Source: Amanita rubescens (lineage: Eukaryota; Basidiomycota; Agaricomycetes; Agaricales; Amanitaceae). Taken from it: DNA of 64,000 bases. Position numbers and translations under genes: made by a program. Positions within the stretch are counted from its first letter, which is position 1. Every line of letters starts with the position of its first letter. The notes under the pieces are model-generated. The model was not told where the DNA came from, ran no database searches, and saw nothing but the letters and a program-made list of their open reading frames with translations. Positions 49,916-61,780 of this stretch are shown one piece after another. The stretch covers positions 744,001 to 808,000 of the forward strand of contig WION01000011.1 in assembly GCA_015039365.1 (NCBI GenBank). The letters run 5' to 3'.

Positions 49916-52900
49916 ATGAACATGTCGCATGGTGCTGCGACTGGCGATGATATCTTGCCATTTCTCCTCTTCACTCTCAGCATTAAGAAGGTGCGCAATG
50001 ATATTTCAAAACCGGAATGCACTCTACTCAATGGAATTAGTCTGAATATCCTCTAAGTGCATTGACGATCAACCTCATGAACGAGATTCTATCCAGGGAA
50101 CACTATATCAACATTGCTGCGCGGCTAGACCACCCCTCAGACGCTGAGAGTCTGGTGGATCTCATATATCATTTTCTTCATCATTATTCCCTATCAAATC
50201 AAGATCTGGACATCGTAGACGTGAAGAGGCGAGCGAGACGATTTATGTTGGCTGTAATCTCAACGATGCATGGCCTCGCACTGTCCAACATTCCGTATGA
50301 CCCTGACAGCTACGTCTTCCCGTTACTTCTCTCTATACTCAACAATAAGGTTTGCCACGTTTAAAACTGGAATGCGCCTCACTTAAGAGCCAACAGCCGA
50401 AATCTCCCATTACGTCCATTTTAAACAAAATGACCATCAACCTTATGACCGAAATTCTATCTAAGGAAGGCCACGTCGCCCTCATCGCGCAAGTAGATCA
50501 AGCCTCGGACGCCAAGAATCTGTTGGATTTCATACCGCATATACTTCATTATCATTCGAACCACGGCTCTGCCACCATAGAAATGAATAGACGAGCAAAA
50601 CAACTTATGTTGGGAGTGATCGAAAAGATGCGCGGATTCAATGTCCCGTATGATGACCCTCGTAATATGCTCCCACTACTTCTATACGTACTAAACAATA
50701 AGGAGGTGCGCCGCGATTCAAATTATATAGCACACTCCACTTAAGATCCATTAGCCCGAATCATCAATCCCGGTGAACGCATTGGCAATCGACCTTATGA
50801 GCGATATTCTATCAAGGAAGGATTACATTACCCTCGCTGCACGGATAAATCAAGTCTCGGACGCCAAGAATCTCTTGGATTTCACACCGCATATGCTTCG
50901 TTTCCATTCCTTACCAAATTGCGGTTCTACCGCCATCGACGTGAACGGACGAGCAAGACAATTCATGTTGGCAGTCATCTCAAGGATGAATGGTGAACCA
51001 CCGTCCATGATGTATGACCCTCATGCCAATACGGTTCCATTGCTCCTTTGTTTACTTAATAATAAGGAGGTGCGCAACATTCTGAACGCCGAATACACTC
51101 TACTTAAGAGCCAATACTAGTCAGGATCATCGATCGAGATAAACGCGTTGGCGGTAGACCTTTTGAGCGAGATTCTATCAAGGGACGATTACATCAGTCT
51201 CGCGGCCCGGCTACACCGTGATTCAAAGACCGAGAAACTCTTGGAGTTCATACCATATATGTTCTATGATTATTCGTCATCGAGACAGGACTTTTCTACT
51301 TCCACAGACATGAAGCGGCGAGCCCAACGATTTATGCTGGAACTTATCTCAAAACAGCGGGGTGTACGACCGCCCAGTCTCATCCCGGACGATCCTGACG
51401 CCTATATCCTCCCGATACTCCTCCATTTTCTCAACAATAGTAAGAAGGTGCGCAACGTATTAAACACGCCGAATTCGCTCTACTCAAGTGACAAATAGCC
51501 AAGATTTACGTCTAGCGGCTTATTCAAGTTTTTAGCTGACCTCGTGCACAAGATTCTATCAAGAGATGACTACGTCGACCTAGTAGCACGGCTAGAAAAC
51601 GCTTCCGACGCCGAATCCTTGTTGAATTTCATGCTTAACATACTCACTCATTTCGCATCCAAGTCAAACCCAGGTCCAGACGCTGTTGACATCGTCCGAC
51701 GAGCAAGACGGTTTATTTTAGAAATTGTCGTATCCAAGATGTGGATGGGTATACCCCTGTCCGATGATCCATACCTTACTCAAAGCGCCGGCGCGTTTCC
51801 ATTTCTTCTCTTTTTACTCGACCACTTTCAGAAGGTGCGCAATTTTTTTCGGGGCCGCAGTGCTGCAGCTTAATACCAGTACTTTTACTGAGAGATCTAA
51901 TAGCTAGGATCCGAGGCATCTGTCGTACCAAATCCAGTAACGATCAACCTCATGAACGAAATTTTATCCAGAAACGATTACATCGACTTTGCGATATTGA
52001 TAAATAAAGCTTCGAGAGCCAAGAGACTGTTGGATCTCTTACTTGAGATGCTTCGTCATCATTCCTTATCACATCTGGATCCTAGTACCGCCTGGAGGGC
52101 TAGACGGTTTATGCTCAAAGTCGTCTCGAAAACGCCTGTTATACCACCGTCCTTGATTGTGACCGGTATCAAAATACCGGCCGAGCGTGATTACGTCGGT
52201 GATGGTTGTTTCGGTCAGGTTTTCAAGGGCAACCTACATGGTGCAGTTGTCGCACTGAAAGTGTTACACGAGCCTTATGACAAAGCGGTACTGTGACGTC
52301 TCTTCACTGTTGTAGCGGGATTTTTAATTTAGAATCCACCCTACTACTAGGCGTTCTGCAGAGAGGGGTTGATGTGGCGCTCTCTAAAACACAAGTTCCT
52401 ACTGCCACTTTTAGGAATTCATGAAATCGAAGACCCAAAAGCACCACAATTCTTCCTGGTCTCTCCGTATATGAAGAATGGTACGCTATCCCGGTGGCTG
52501 ATGGAAGCAGATCCGCCTGTAACCCAGATTGAAGAACGGGTAAGGTCTTTATCTTCATCTTCCTTTTGTTTAGTCTAATGCCGGCATCATTTGTGATGAA
52601 AGATATTGGAAGTCGCGCAAGGCATGGAATACATTCATTCGGAAGGCGCAGTTCACGGAGATATCCACGGGGTATATTTTACACAGTATGTTTGCGATCC
52701 CTGACACACTTCTCTTCAGGGGAATATCCTCTTGGATGACGATCTTCATGCGCAAATAGCTGACTTTGGATTAACCCTACTTTCAGGAGGGCGATCGAGG
52801 ACGCTAGTACATCCCAATCGTGCAATTTCCCCGGTGTTATCAGAACAGTCAGACGATGACGAAAGTCTATCTGGTGACACTCAAATGTCAGACGTCTATG

Positions 52901-53242
52901 CGTTTGGATCTCTTTGTCAAGATGTACGTTCCTACCGAAACATGACGATACTATGCTCAGTGTTTAATTGCCTACTAGATCCAATTTGAAAATATGATGC
53001 CTTTGAGTCCCGGTAAATCGGACCTAGAGATTCTGAATCTCATCTCTCAAGGTGCGCTTCCACACGCATGGGATGTGATTCAGCGGTGTTTGGCGGATGA
53101 GCCGTTGGAGCGGCCAACAATGCGGGACGTTGTGGAAAGCATGATGAGTATATCACGGTATGGGTCTCCTGGGAGCAGTATCTATCCCGAGACACCGCGA
53201 GCATCACTATCTCCAACTCCAGTGCTACAATGCGCAGGATGA
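49916..53242 (+). CDS. Tyrosine-kinase-like protein with six tandem N-terminal helical domains
   Basis: Eleven exons, all introns phase 0: 49916-49990, 50041-50349, 50397-50705, 50755-51069, 51121-51447, 51499-51834, 51904-52287, 52351-52539, 52603-52671, 52720-52923, 52979-53242; 926 residues. Exons 2-6 each encode one ~100-residue helical unit: INLMxEILSRxDYI, SDAKNLLDF, RRARRFMLxVISKM, then PLLLxxLNN at the donor. Exon 7 carries the sixth unit and enters the kinase: GDGCFGQVFKG, VVALKVL; then VSPYMKNGTLSRW, QGMEYIHSEGAVHGD, GGNILLDDDLHAQIADFGL and SDVYAFGSL. Catalytic Lys, HGD..N and DFG are present; APE is replaced by a diverged acidic segment. No signal peptide or membrane segment. The repeats may be a partner-binding scaffold. 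The related frameshifted gene at 46310 has one unit only. Confidence 0.85.
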
Positions 53243-53714
53243 CTTTTTCTACGAACAGTTTTTGATTGTACGGTCAGCGTTTCCTAGTGACGCAAGTCTG
53301 ATATTTAATATATTCCACAGAAATGAAAACGAGTGAATTATACATTCTTTCTCTCGAGCTGGGATACTTAGCAAACAAGGTCACTGTAATCTTACAATAA
53401 TATTGCACCTCCGTGAACATTTTTATTGGCTGTTATCAGTCATTAATGGCGTCGTTCAAGCTAAAATAACAACTTCCTACGTTAGCCGAACCGAACCGAC
53501 GACGATGCACAAGAACTTTCTTGTGAGCCGCTGGAAATGGGATGCTAAGCGTGATTGCTGTAGAATTCCGGAAGCGATTTAAGCCCCACATCCGACCTGC
53601 CCAGCTCCTTGATATGTCTACTCTTCAATAAGCGACCGAAATGAAAAAGGAATGGACTGTCAATGAAATGGCATCGTGAATGTAAGTATGAGGGGGACGT
53701 GCGTACAGGAAGAA
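53243..53714. other. Intergenic, no gene seen
   Basis: Downstream of the kinase. AT-richer, with ACAATAATATTG near 53394 as a possible 3'-end region. Nothing else recognised. Confidence 0.4.
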
Positions 53715-54119
53715 TTACTCCCCTGGGTCCAGCGTTCGTGGACCCCTCCCATCCCCATTTCCGACACACATGCGTATTCGGCCTCGTATCATCGCAAATT
53801 CATCCGGCGTATCGTTCAAGTACACGTAATCATGTGAAAACGGCGTGAATAGCACGCTCTGGAGTCTGAGACGCGACTTGACTAGTAGGGTTGACTTTTT
53901 CGATTCAGGTGCGGCGCGTCTTGTGGAAGGGGAGGAATTTGACTGGCCCGAGTTGGGGAAGGAACAGGAGGAGAGACGTTTGCCTGGGAGCCAGCTTAGC
54001 GCGTAGTTAGATTTGGATTTGGAGTGGGTGAAGTAGATGGCTGAGGCGGGGGCAGAGGCGTTGGGGTAGGCTTGGTTTCCCATCGTCAGCCCACCTGGGC
54101 AATACCCTTCAAGTTGCAT
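53715..54119 (-). CDS. Unrecognised 134-codon frame
   Basis: Open frame with plausible protein text (YALSWLPGKRLSSCSFPNSG, FSHDYVYLNDTPDEFAMIRG) but no recognised family and no splice partners. It could be one exon of a longer gene or a chance frame. Confidence 0.25.
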   Translation of the reverse strand: MQLEGYCPGGLTMGNQAYPNASAPASAIYFTHSKSKSNYALSWLPGKRLSSCSFPNSGQSNSSPSTRRAAPESKKSTLLVKSRLRLQSVLFTPFSHDYVYLNDTPDEFAMIRGRIRMCVGNGDGRGPRTLDPGE

Positions 54120-54329
54120 GACCTCGCCTGGAACCGCATACTCCCGTCCCCGACCAGAGCTTCCTGGTGGGGTCGATGTCTAGGCAGAATGACCGTCCTG
54201 GTGTTTTGAATTTATTGGAAAACACGATTTGATCTGGGGACGATGGGTTGGATTGTAGTAGGCGGAGGCGGGTCTTGTCATCTGCGAGACTGGCTGGGGT
54301 AGCACAGGGTTTGTCATGTGCTAGGGTTA

Positions 54330-54512
54330 GTTTAGGTTAGTCGTCCATCTTCCAGAACGAGTAGATTGGAAGCAAGAAGGAGAACGCCGGGATGGCGATG
54401 ATGTAGAACAGCATCCAACCAATCATGTCCCATTTGCGTCACATGATAAACACCAGTACACCGTAAATCGCGCCTATCATGATGATAGCCAGCTGAATCG
54501 TTTGCTGTGAGG
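54330..54512 (-). pseudogene. Chitin synthase C-terminal fragment
   Basis: Minus strand reads LNGTSQQTIQLAIIMIGAI, YGVLVFIM, a TGA stop (54439-54441), then [19 protein letters not shown] and [14 protein letters not shown]. Adjacent hydrophobic helices ending in [10 protein letters not shown] are the C-terminal membrane region of fungal chitin synthases that follow with SWG. The stop takes the place of a basic residue. The catalytic domain is missing. It is fused in frame to duplication block A on its 5' side, so the fragment marks a rearrangement breakpoint. Confidence 0.65.
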
Positions 54513-55700
54513 TACCGTTCAAAAATAGTTCCTTGTTCTTTTTTTTCCTCACATGCGTAGCCGGACAGTAGGTGAATAACTCGTTGTTCGTTGGTCCACA
54601 ATATTCAGTTTGCGACAAATAATCTTTCCAATCCGTTAAGTCTTTAGACGCGTAAAAATGCAGGACAAGGAAATTTTAATACGAGTAAGGAAATGACACG
54701 ACACGTGAAACTTACAGTAGGAGCGAGGCGCGTAAGCTCGCCATACTTATCGGCGCTCTCGAACTGAGCAATTCCAATCCCCGCCATGCTGGGGGGTAGA
54801 GCGTCGTCGAAGTTGGGGGGCATGTTGCGACGCGAGAAAAGGACTGCACTGACCTTTCTGTGCTAGGATGTAACGCCGTACGCGCACTCGCTCTTGATGC
54901 GGCAAGTTCACCTGGCAAAGAGCAAAGAGTCTTGCTAGACGCGGATCAGAATACATTAAGACGTAAAACCAGCGAATCAACTATACCCTTGCCACGAGAA
55001 ATGAGGATAGAAGGACAAGATCGTTCGCCGGGGAACGAATAAAAGAATTGGCAAAAAAATCGTACTTGATTATGGCGCGGTGAGATGGCAATATTGGTAC
55101 TTGCTCTCGTCGTGAGTGAGGTAGTAATCGAACGGGAGGGGCAGTCTTTTGAGATACAGCGATGGCTGGGTTGGAGCGTGACACGGCGGTCACTCCCGTT
55201 CCCCGCCGTCACGCCACCCGTGTCCTCATCCCTTCGACCCTGGACGCACGTCCCCTCTGCCCCAGGTAACGATGGAGTGAGCCACAAGGAAAAATTGATG
55301 CGGCAAGTGGCAGAATAGTGGGACATGTGGGGGTATTCCCCGGGTGGGTAAACTCTTCTCGTTCCTGCCTCGGCTAACGCGCCAATACCTAGCGGTATGC
55401 ACCTCCCCTTCGCGCTGAGTCCATTGGCTGCCCCGGCCGGTAGGCTGCTGCTTTGACCAATCGGCGTATCCCATGAAACAATAGCGTCGTGGTATACGCT
55501 GCCTTTGGAGGGGAGGGTCGCTGTCCACGCTGACCAAGCGATCCCCGCACCACCGTGTCGCGTCATGGTAGCTCTCGCTTACCACAAGCACAAAGCCGGC
55601 CAGCCGTCAGATACAAAGTTAAAATAAAATACGCAGTTTCATAACAGACAGAAGACCAGAAACGCTACCAACAACAAGACCAACGCATTACGAATTCCTA
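54508..55700. repeat. Segmental duplication blocks A+B, copy 2 (condensed)
   Basis: 54508-54845 matches 41461-41868, and 54850-55700 matches 44318-45060, in the same orientation. The 2.4 kb that separates the blocks in copy 1 (41869-44317) is absent. Block A itself has lost ~78 bp near 54787. Block B leads straight into the intact tail-anchored family gene at 55639-56384, whereas in copy 1 it leads into a broken one. Confidence 0.8.
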
Positions 55701-56384
55701 TACCCGGCTCCTGCTTTACAAAAACCAACAAGTTGGAAGAGCCGGCTACGTTGGTGATATTTCCTCCATCGATTCTCAGATCGTGAGCACCACCAAGCAT
55801 GCCTGCGCTCGTTGATGAGGAAGGTGCGTCCGTTGTTTTACTTCCTTGGACATCCATGATTAACTAGGGTTGACCTTAAGTAATGCCGATCGTGAACTAG
55901 ACATGTGTCCTTACCTGCAGCTGCTCTTTTAGCAAGAGACAGTTGTTTGGAAGATCTTCTATGGATTCCCGGCGCGTAGCTCTCAGCTGGCGTATCCAAT
56001 CAAGGAGTCGCTCTTCCAACGTGCGATTGTACTTGGGCTGTATCCAGTCCGCAATGCTGCAGTTGGCATGTCAGAGGCGCTCCCCCTCAGAAACGATAGT
56101 CTTACTCGATAATCATGGGAGCCAACGAACAACAGCGGCATGTAGTTGAAGCGCTGCTGCGTGATGGCATGGATAGTGCTCGTTCAAGCAGCCTGACAAG
56201 ATCTTGGGATGTGTCCGAGTGGGAGACTTCTGTACGTGACTCTTTGACGGTGCGAAGCAATTCTTCCATGACACTTTTGCATAGACGACAGACGATTAGA
56301 GGTGTTCTGGATTGACTCAGAGGCAGCAGTTAGTTTGATATGGGTACATGCTCGCCGAAAGAACGCTCACTCTGCGGTGGACAT
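55639..56384 (-). CDS. Tail-anchored family, copy 4 (intact)
   Basis: Exons (minus) 56384-56371, 56306-56106, 56056-55915, 55863-55639; 193 residues, frame kept at all junctions. Exon 2 encodes a helical stretch (VMEELLRTVKESRTEV, SQDLVRLLERAL) ending in CRCCSLAP. Exon 3 encodes a second helical stretch (IADWIQPKYNRTLEERLL, CLLLKEQLQ). Exon 4 carries GMLGGAHDLRIDGGNITNVA, then VFVKQEPGIGIRN and a terminal hydrophobic segment (ALVLLLVAFLVFCLL) with nothing after it, so it is probably a C-tail membrane anchor with the body in the cytosol. No enzyme motif. The GAHDLRIDGGNITNV motif resembles short N-terminal motifs I recall from mushroom NLR-type proteins. Function unknown. Confidence 0.75.
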
Positions 56385-57545
56385 GAGTAAAGAGTTTTTG
56401 TGAAGTGATGATAAGGGTAAAGGGTTCTGACTGGGTGGACAGGACATTTATGAGCAAGCCGATTCCCACATACCTAATTTAATTCTCCGCCTCCATCGTC
56501 GGCGTTGAAGGCTTCAGCCACAACATCATGCATCATTTACCACGCATCTAATTTAATTCTCCGCGTGGCTCATCGATATGTTAGTCCAGGCCAGTACATA
56601 CACCACCCTCATTATGTGTTTGGATCACTGTCTACTATGCCGCCCAGAGCGAAACTTTCAGCCCGTTGAAGCTGTCCAATATAATCTCACCGAACAAGGG
56701 ATCTCAAATACACACTCGGTTTATGACGCACGCTGTTATAGAGAAAATCACGATCGGGACGGCGCTGATCCGGATCCGGTCTAGTGGCACGTCCTGGTCA
56801 CGAAAGGGCAACTACGGTTCGAAACAAAGGAAGCTCTGCAGATCCTACTATCCTACTTTGGAAAGTACCGAGCACATGAAGCCTGACCACCCAGATGACA
56901 ACCTTTCGGCTGCTTTTAAGCTCCTGTGAATGGTGGTGCGCACAATGGTGCGGCGAAGTGAATAATGGATATATACTACGTTTGGGTCCTCATGGCAATC
57001 TCGTGCGCGTTCCACTTATTGATGATAAGAACTCCATTCTTGATCAGAAAAGACGGCAACCGTCATTTCAGGTTATTTAAGTGCCTTTCATTTCGATGAT
57101 GGCCATCATTGTTCATCTACTTCCATTAGGGAAAGGGTGACGCAAGATCAGATTTGTAGTACTTGAGTATTCCGTTTTGAACGAAATGGTGCCTAATTCC
57201 TCCTTGAAGGGCCTGGCCATAATGGTCTTCTAACTGACGAGAATCTCTAACGCAGATGCAAGCGTGTGCCGCTGGGCGCATAGACGGGGTGCTTTTTTCT
57301 GCTGTGATCAGCTCGCATTTCAGGGTGGGATGTCGCTGGAAGACATTATTTTAGTCGGGTCGCGTCATTTCAGAATGACAGAACGCAACATTTAAGACAA
57401 AAAACTAACGAATCTATACTCTTGCCTACCTTGTTAAATAGAGCAATAGGATAACAAGATCCATCGCTCGCAGAGGAACAAACAAGAGGCTTGGCAAGAA
57501 GGCTGATATCATAGATGATGGTAATTGACGAGTCGACGTTCCTGT
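56385..57545. other. No supported gene
   Basis: Short plus-strand frames (56578-57080) overlap in different phases without family resemblance. ATCTAATTTAATTCTCCGC-like words occur at about 56477 and 56547, a minor direct repeat. Confidence 0.4.
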
Positions 57546-57549
57546 GTCA

Positions 57550-58290
57550 ATATGCGAAGCAGTACTGCTAGCAAAAACAAACTTGAAGCCAATACTAAGT
57601 GCGAACGCCTATACCCGACCCTTGGTATATGGAATTGGAGGTGCCAGAAAAATTGATGATATTCCCCCTTTCGATCCTGATACCGACAGCTCCATTAAGT
57701 ATACTACCTGCGTTTAATGGGGGGGAGGGAGGATTTGTTACCGGCCCAGTAGTCTCACGGACGTCCAGGATTGACTAGATTGACATGCGAACTCAATTCA
57801 AATCGTCCCAATTCTGGGCTAGCCATGTTTACTCACCTGCAGCTCCTCCCTTAGTAGGTCACAGTAGCTCGAGAGGTCTCCCATTATTGCCTCGCGGTTG
57901 GATCTGAGCTGATCTACTTGCTGTTCCAACTCGCGCATGCGATCATAGCTGTCCAAAATGCTAAATTGACAAATCAAACGCTAATAGCTCACAATGATAA
58001 TGATCTTACCTGACGATCTTGGGGGTTACTGGACAGAAGAAGCACGCTTGCCCGATTGGGGCGCTGCTGAGTGATGTTAAGGATAATGCGCGTCTCAGCG
58101 GTCGACTCATCCTGGAATGTGTTGAAGAGGTCTGAATCAATGGCCCTGCGCAGCTTTTCGATGGAACTAGCGCAAAAAGACAGATGGGCCTGTGATAGAC
58201 GTGGTACGCACCTGGACAGCAGTGGGAGCAGCTTGAGGCTTTGTTCGTGGCAGTGGCCTGTTTGGGGTGCGCAGGACTTTGTTAGCATCG
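57550..58290 (-). pseudogene. Tail-anchored family, copy 5 (decayed)
   Basis: Minus strand: CASSIEKLRRAIDSDLFNTF (58100-58170), a GTAAGATC donor near 58010, ILDSYDRMRELEQQVDQL and CDLLREELQ (57840-57960), then GSILNGAVGIRIERGNIINF and GIGVRT followed by a stop where the membrane anchor should begin (57550-57680). Exon order matches the intact copies. The missing anchor would leave any product soluble. Confidence 0.65.
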
Positions 58291-58900
58291 CAGCAGGGAA
58301 GGGGTGGGTGCTGTATGCACCTGGATCATTGCAGTGGGCTGTTTTGGGCTTTGTTGAAGGGCGGTAGGAGAGTATGAGGCGCGCGGGGCTTCGTTTGATG
58401 CGATGTTCAGGTGTGGACTCGGAGTCAGAGAACTATCGCAAGTGTGATATGTGACATGTGACACCAATCAGTTGTCCTTTGTGCTTCGCGTTTCTCTCAG
58501 TCTGCCACCACCACCTTCTCGCTCCCATCCCGCCGCTCACCCAGGAATGTATCATCCTACGCCTGCACCCAAGAGGCTGCCACCCAAACCGCTCCCCCGC
58601 TGCCCAGGTGCGTACCGCATCCATCCCAATACCCACCGAGGCTAACAAAGTCCCGCGCAAACAGTGCCTCGTGTGTGACCCAATGCGCCCCGAAACCCCC
58701 CACCGCTGCCCACCCAGGTATGCACCATGTCCATTCCATGCCCAGCGAGGTTAACAAAGCTCCGCGCACCCCAAACAGCCCAAAAAAGCTCTAGGGTCTG
58801 AACCACACCCCCCGCCACCCACTCAAGTGCGTACTGAGCCTATTCCATACCCGGTGAGGCTAACGAAACCCCGTGCACGGCCGGGTGGTACGTCATTGCG
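58195..58900. repeat. C-rich tandem and inverted repeat
   Basis: In 58560-58890 a ~100-110 bp unit recurs (CACCCAGGTATGCACC, CCGAGGCTAACAAAG, CGCGCACCCCAAACAG). Its reverse complement occurs at 58195-58350 (CTGTTTGGGGTGCGCAGGAC, GACTTTGTTAGC). The arms overlap the 5' end of copy 5. Open frames here on both strands are repeat-driven. From 58900 to 59590 no gene is seen. Confidence 0.65.
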
Positions 58901-59589
58901 CCAGAACCCTGAATGGGCTAATCACATCTTTTATACTAGGCTCGCTACCGTAAACGTGGATGCGAAAGTTGGTCGTCTTTGATTTTGCTGGTAGACTTAC
59001 ATCACTTTGTGGCCAAGACAGTCTATCACCTAATCATTATCAATGTAATAGGCTAAGACTATCATGCGAGTTGGACTACTGTAGGCTTAGACTAATAGCT
59101 ATGCAAAAACCCAAGGGGAAAGTCTAAGACAACTGTGCCATGAAAACAAGGCATAGTCTTAAGATTATGGGCTGAAAATGGACAGATTGCCGTGGGTCGC
59201 GTTCTGCCAATGGATGAATAGTTCAGACACTGGTTAGTTGCACTGTAGAGAGACTTACTCCATGGGCATTTTGAGTGCGGATTCTGTTCGATCTATCTGA
59301 ACCGTACGAGTGAAGAAGTCTTCAACCCTCCGCCATCGTGGTACCTCGCGGGCGCATTTTGGGACACGTGTAATACGATCTGCCGATCAAACTTGGCGAT
59401 GGCGTGCTAAATAATGTATACTCCGCCAGGCGCTGTGAGCCTGATCCTTATCACAACAGGCGCTCGTTAATTTGGAAAATGACATGTACCCGCAATCACG
59501 TCATGATTTACACGAGTTATCTGGCACTTGGGCGCTTAAGCGTGCACGCATAACGTCACCATTTCCAATCAAATGTGCTTCATTCTACT

Positions 59590-59770
59590 ATAGGATATGT
59601 GCGTATTGTGTTCACATTACCCGACTCTTCCTGTTTTATAAAAACAATCAAGTTGGAAGAGCCGCCATTGGTGATATTATTTTCGCTTTCAATCCGGAGG
59701 TCACGGGCCCCGTCAAGCACACCTGCGCCCAACGGGGAGGGCGAGTTTGCTGGAGTTCTCGTGGAAGGGT
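59590..59770 (-). pseudogene. Tail-anchored family, copy 6 (last-exon fragment)
   Basis: Minus strand reads AGVLDGARDLRIESENNITN, then SSNLIVFIKQEESGNV, matching the last exon of copy 4, and runs out before the membrane anchor. It sits 110 bp upstream of copy 7's last exon, as if a unit was partly duplicated. Confidence 0.65.
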
Positions 59771-59878
59771 TCTAAAGCAGGCGGGGCCCCGGCCCGACGT
59801 TATTAGATTCACACTCGTGGACGAGACATGCCCTTTTCTCACTCGATGCATACAAAGCCAAAAGACCGACCCATCGTT

Positions 59879-60674
59879 TCAGCATAACAGACAAAAGAAC
59901 AGGAATGCTAATAACATCAAAATCAATGCGCCCCGAAAGCCGATACCTGACTCTTGCTTTATGACAACGGAGACGTTGGACGATGAATCTTGAATAGAAT
60001 TCCCACCAATGGTGGTGATTTTTGCCCCGTCGATCCGGAGATTATGAGCCCCATCGAGTACCCTTGCGCTAAGACGGGAGTTGGATGTGTTCGAGGCGTT
60101 GGTCACATCGGTATTAATGATTGACTGGATTGATCACGCGTGTACTCAGTTCATCCTGATTAAGTGCTAAATGCATGCGCTCACCTGCAACAGTTCTTTT
60201 AGCTCGCTGCAGTCGTTCGAGAGGTGTTCCCAGTCCCGGAAGGCTGTAAGCTGATATATCGCCCGGAGGACATCGTCTTTCATTTCAAGTTTCGTCTGTA
60301 TATTGTCCGCAATGCTGTACTACTGCGGCGTCAGAAACCATAAACCCTGCCATCAATGATGCCAGGAACTTTCTCACCGAACAATTCTAGGAGCTAGGGC
60401 GCAAAATTGGCATCCGTGTGGGGCTGTGTTGAGTGATGCTACAGACACTGATGCTCGTTCAAGAACTTTTACAAGGTCTTGGAAAGCACGGTCTGAATGG
60501 ATGACGTTTGCTCCTGATATGGCGCGAATTAATCCTTCGATGGCCCTTGTACACAGATGAAAAGACGCATTCTGGAATGAATGTCGCAGTTAGTTTGATA
60601 ATACGGTCACGAATATGCAAAAGAATGAGACTGACTCGATGGACAGTCGGAGAGGGAGAGAAGATGTTTTCCAT
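59879..60674 (-). CDS. Tail-anchored family, copy 7 (intact)
   Basis: Exons (minus) 60674-60636, 60571-60378, 60314-60185, 60124-59879; 202 residues, all junctions in frame. Same plan as copy 4: short first exon (MENIFSPSPTVHR), helical exon 2 (FHLCTRAIEGLIRAISG, FQDLVKVLERAS) ending CQFCALAPRIV, and helical exon 3 (IADNIQTKLEMKDDVLRAI, CSELKELLQ). Exon 4 has ARVLDGAHNLRIDGAKITTI, VVIKQESGIGFRG and a terminal anchor ALILMLLAFLFFCLLC. Intron positions and phases after exons 2 and 3 equal those of copy 4. The conserved CxxC in exon 2 could bind metal or form a disulfide. Function unknown. Confidence 0.75.
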
Positions 60675-61546
60675 GCAGCAAAGACAGGGATGGGAAATGG
60701 GAAATTTGGAACATGCCTTTTAACCACTCCGTGGTATGTACGAGCGAGCGTTAATAGTAATACCCGTAATCAATATGCACAAACATTCGCTTAATGCGGT
60801 TCAGCACTGCACATCTACAAAACGGCACGTGCCTGGCCAGGTTGACTTGGGAGATTCGAAAGTCATCCACCCGCCACCTCCGCTTCCTTAACTCCTCCAG
60901 CCATTCACCGCGCTCTTCTTCAGCCTAAGATCGCACAGCGAATCTGATCTATCTGCTACTCTGCTCGTCGCTCTATTTTTTGTGGATGAAAATAACCTCA
61001 CGACGGTACCTCTCTGTTCCTTAAGGTTCGGCCAGACCGGTAACTCGATATACAGCGAGTAACGCACATGAATTCGAGTGGGAGAACGTGCGATACGATC
61101 AAAAGGTCAAAAAGACCGGATAGCGGTGCATTCCCGAAAAGGAAGGCACAGACCGAAGGTACCGTACGATGATTGCCTTTGTACTAGTTTAACGCTGAAG
61201 TGGAGATTGGTAGGCGTTCAAGTCATCCCAACGCATCAGAGTAAATCAAGGTCAAGCACGTACTCGGGTGAGTACAGCGCACGCCACGCTCTCACAAAGA
61301 AGGCTTACGATAAACCATTAGCTAGGAGAGTGAAGGAAGGTACCGATGAGGGGCTCGGCGTTCATGGCCAGCTCTGCCGGGATTCACAAAACTTTTCCGC
61401 GCTCAGGGACGACTTGGCTCTCCTTCCAACTCTAATGCTAGCGAGCATCTTTACCACGTCACTAGTCACTCGTTGCGTCAATGATGCCAATCTCGTAACG
61501 CGACCATCCCACTTCTCTCCTGTGCGGATACCATGATTTCAACGGA
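60675..61546. other. No supported gene
   Basis: A plus-strand frame (61078-61536) lacks an ATG near its start and has no recognisable content. Confidence 0.35.
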
Positions 61547-61735
61547 TGATAGGCTTGATTGGTACTTTGGGTCGATAGTGCAGGTGCGGTATCTGCAAAT
61601 GGTTGGGCGGTCTGGAAGGAAAATGAGGAGGAGCGAGGCAGAATTTGGCTCCTGTTTCATGCGCTCAGTGATCCCAATGAAATGCGGGAGAGGACTTGTT
61701 GGACGGTTGTCGAAGCACTCATGACCACCTTATCT
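61547..61735 (+). other. Possible terminal exon of an unrecognised gene
   Basis: In one frame the text AGAVSANGWAVWKENEEERG, RIWLLFHALSDPNEMRERTC and WTVVEALMTT reads like real protein, ending shortly before the 3' end of the convergent hydrolase gene. An overlapping frame (61533-61724) excludes it. Family not recognised and upstream exons not found. Confidence 0.25.
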
Positions 61736-61780
61736 CCCTCAAACGTTATAAATATCCCGAATGTATACAAGAGGAAATAT

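Noticed and set aside
58451..58769. Overlapping Pro- and Trp-rich frames on both strands
   Set aside because: Produced by the C-rich tandem repeat; three frames open at once and none continues outside the repeat.
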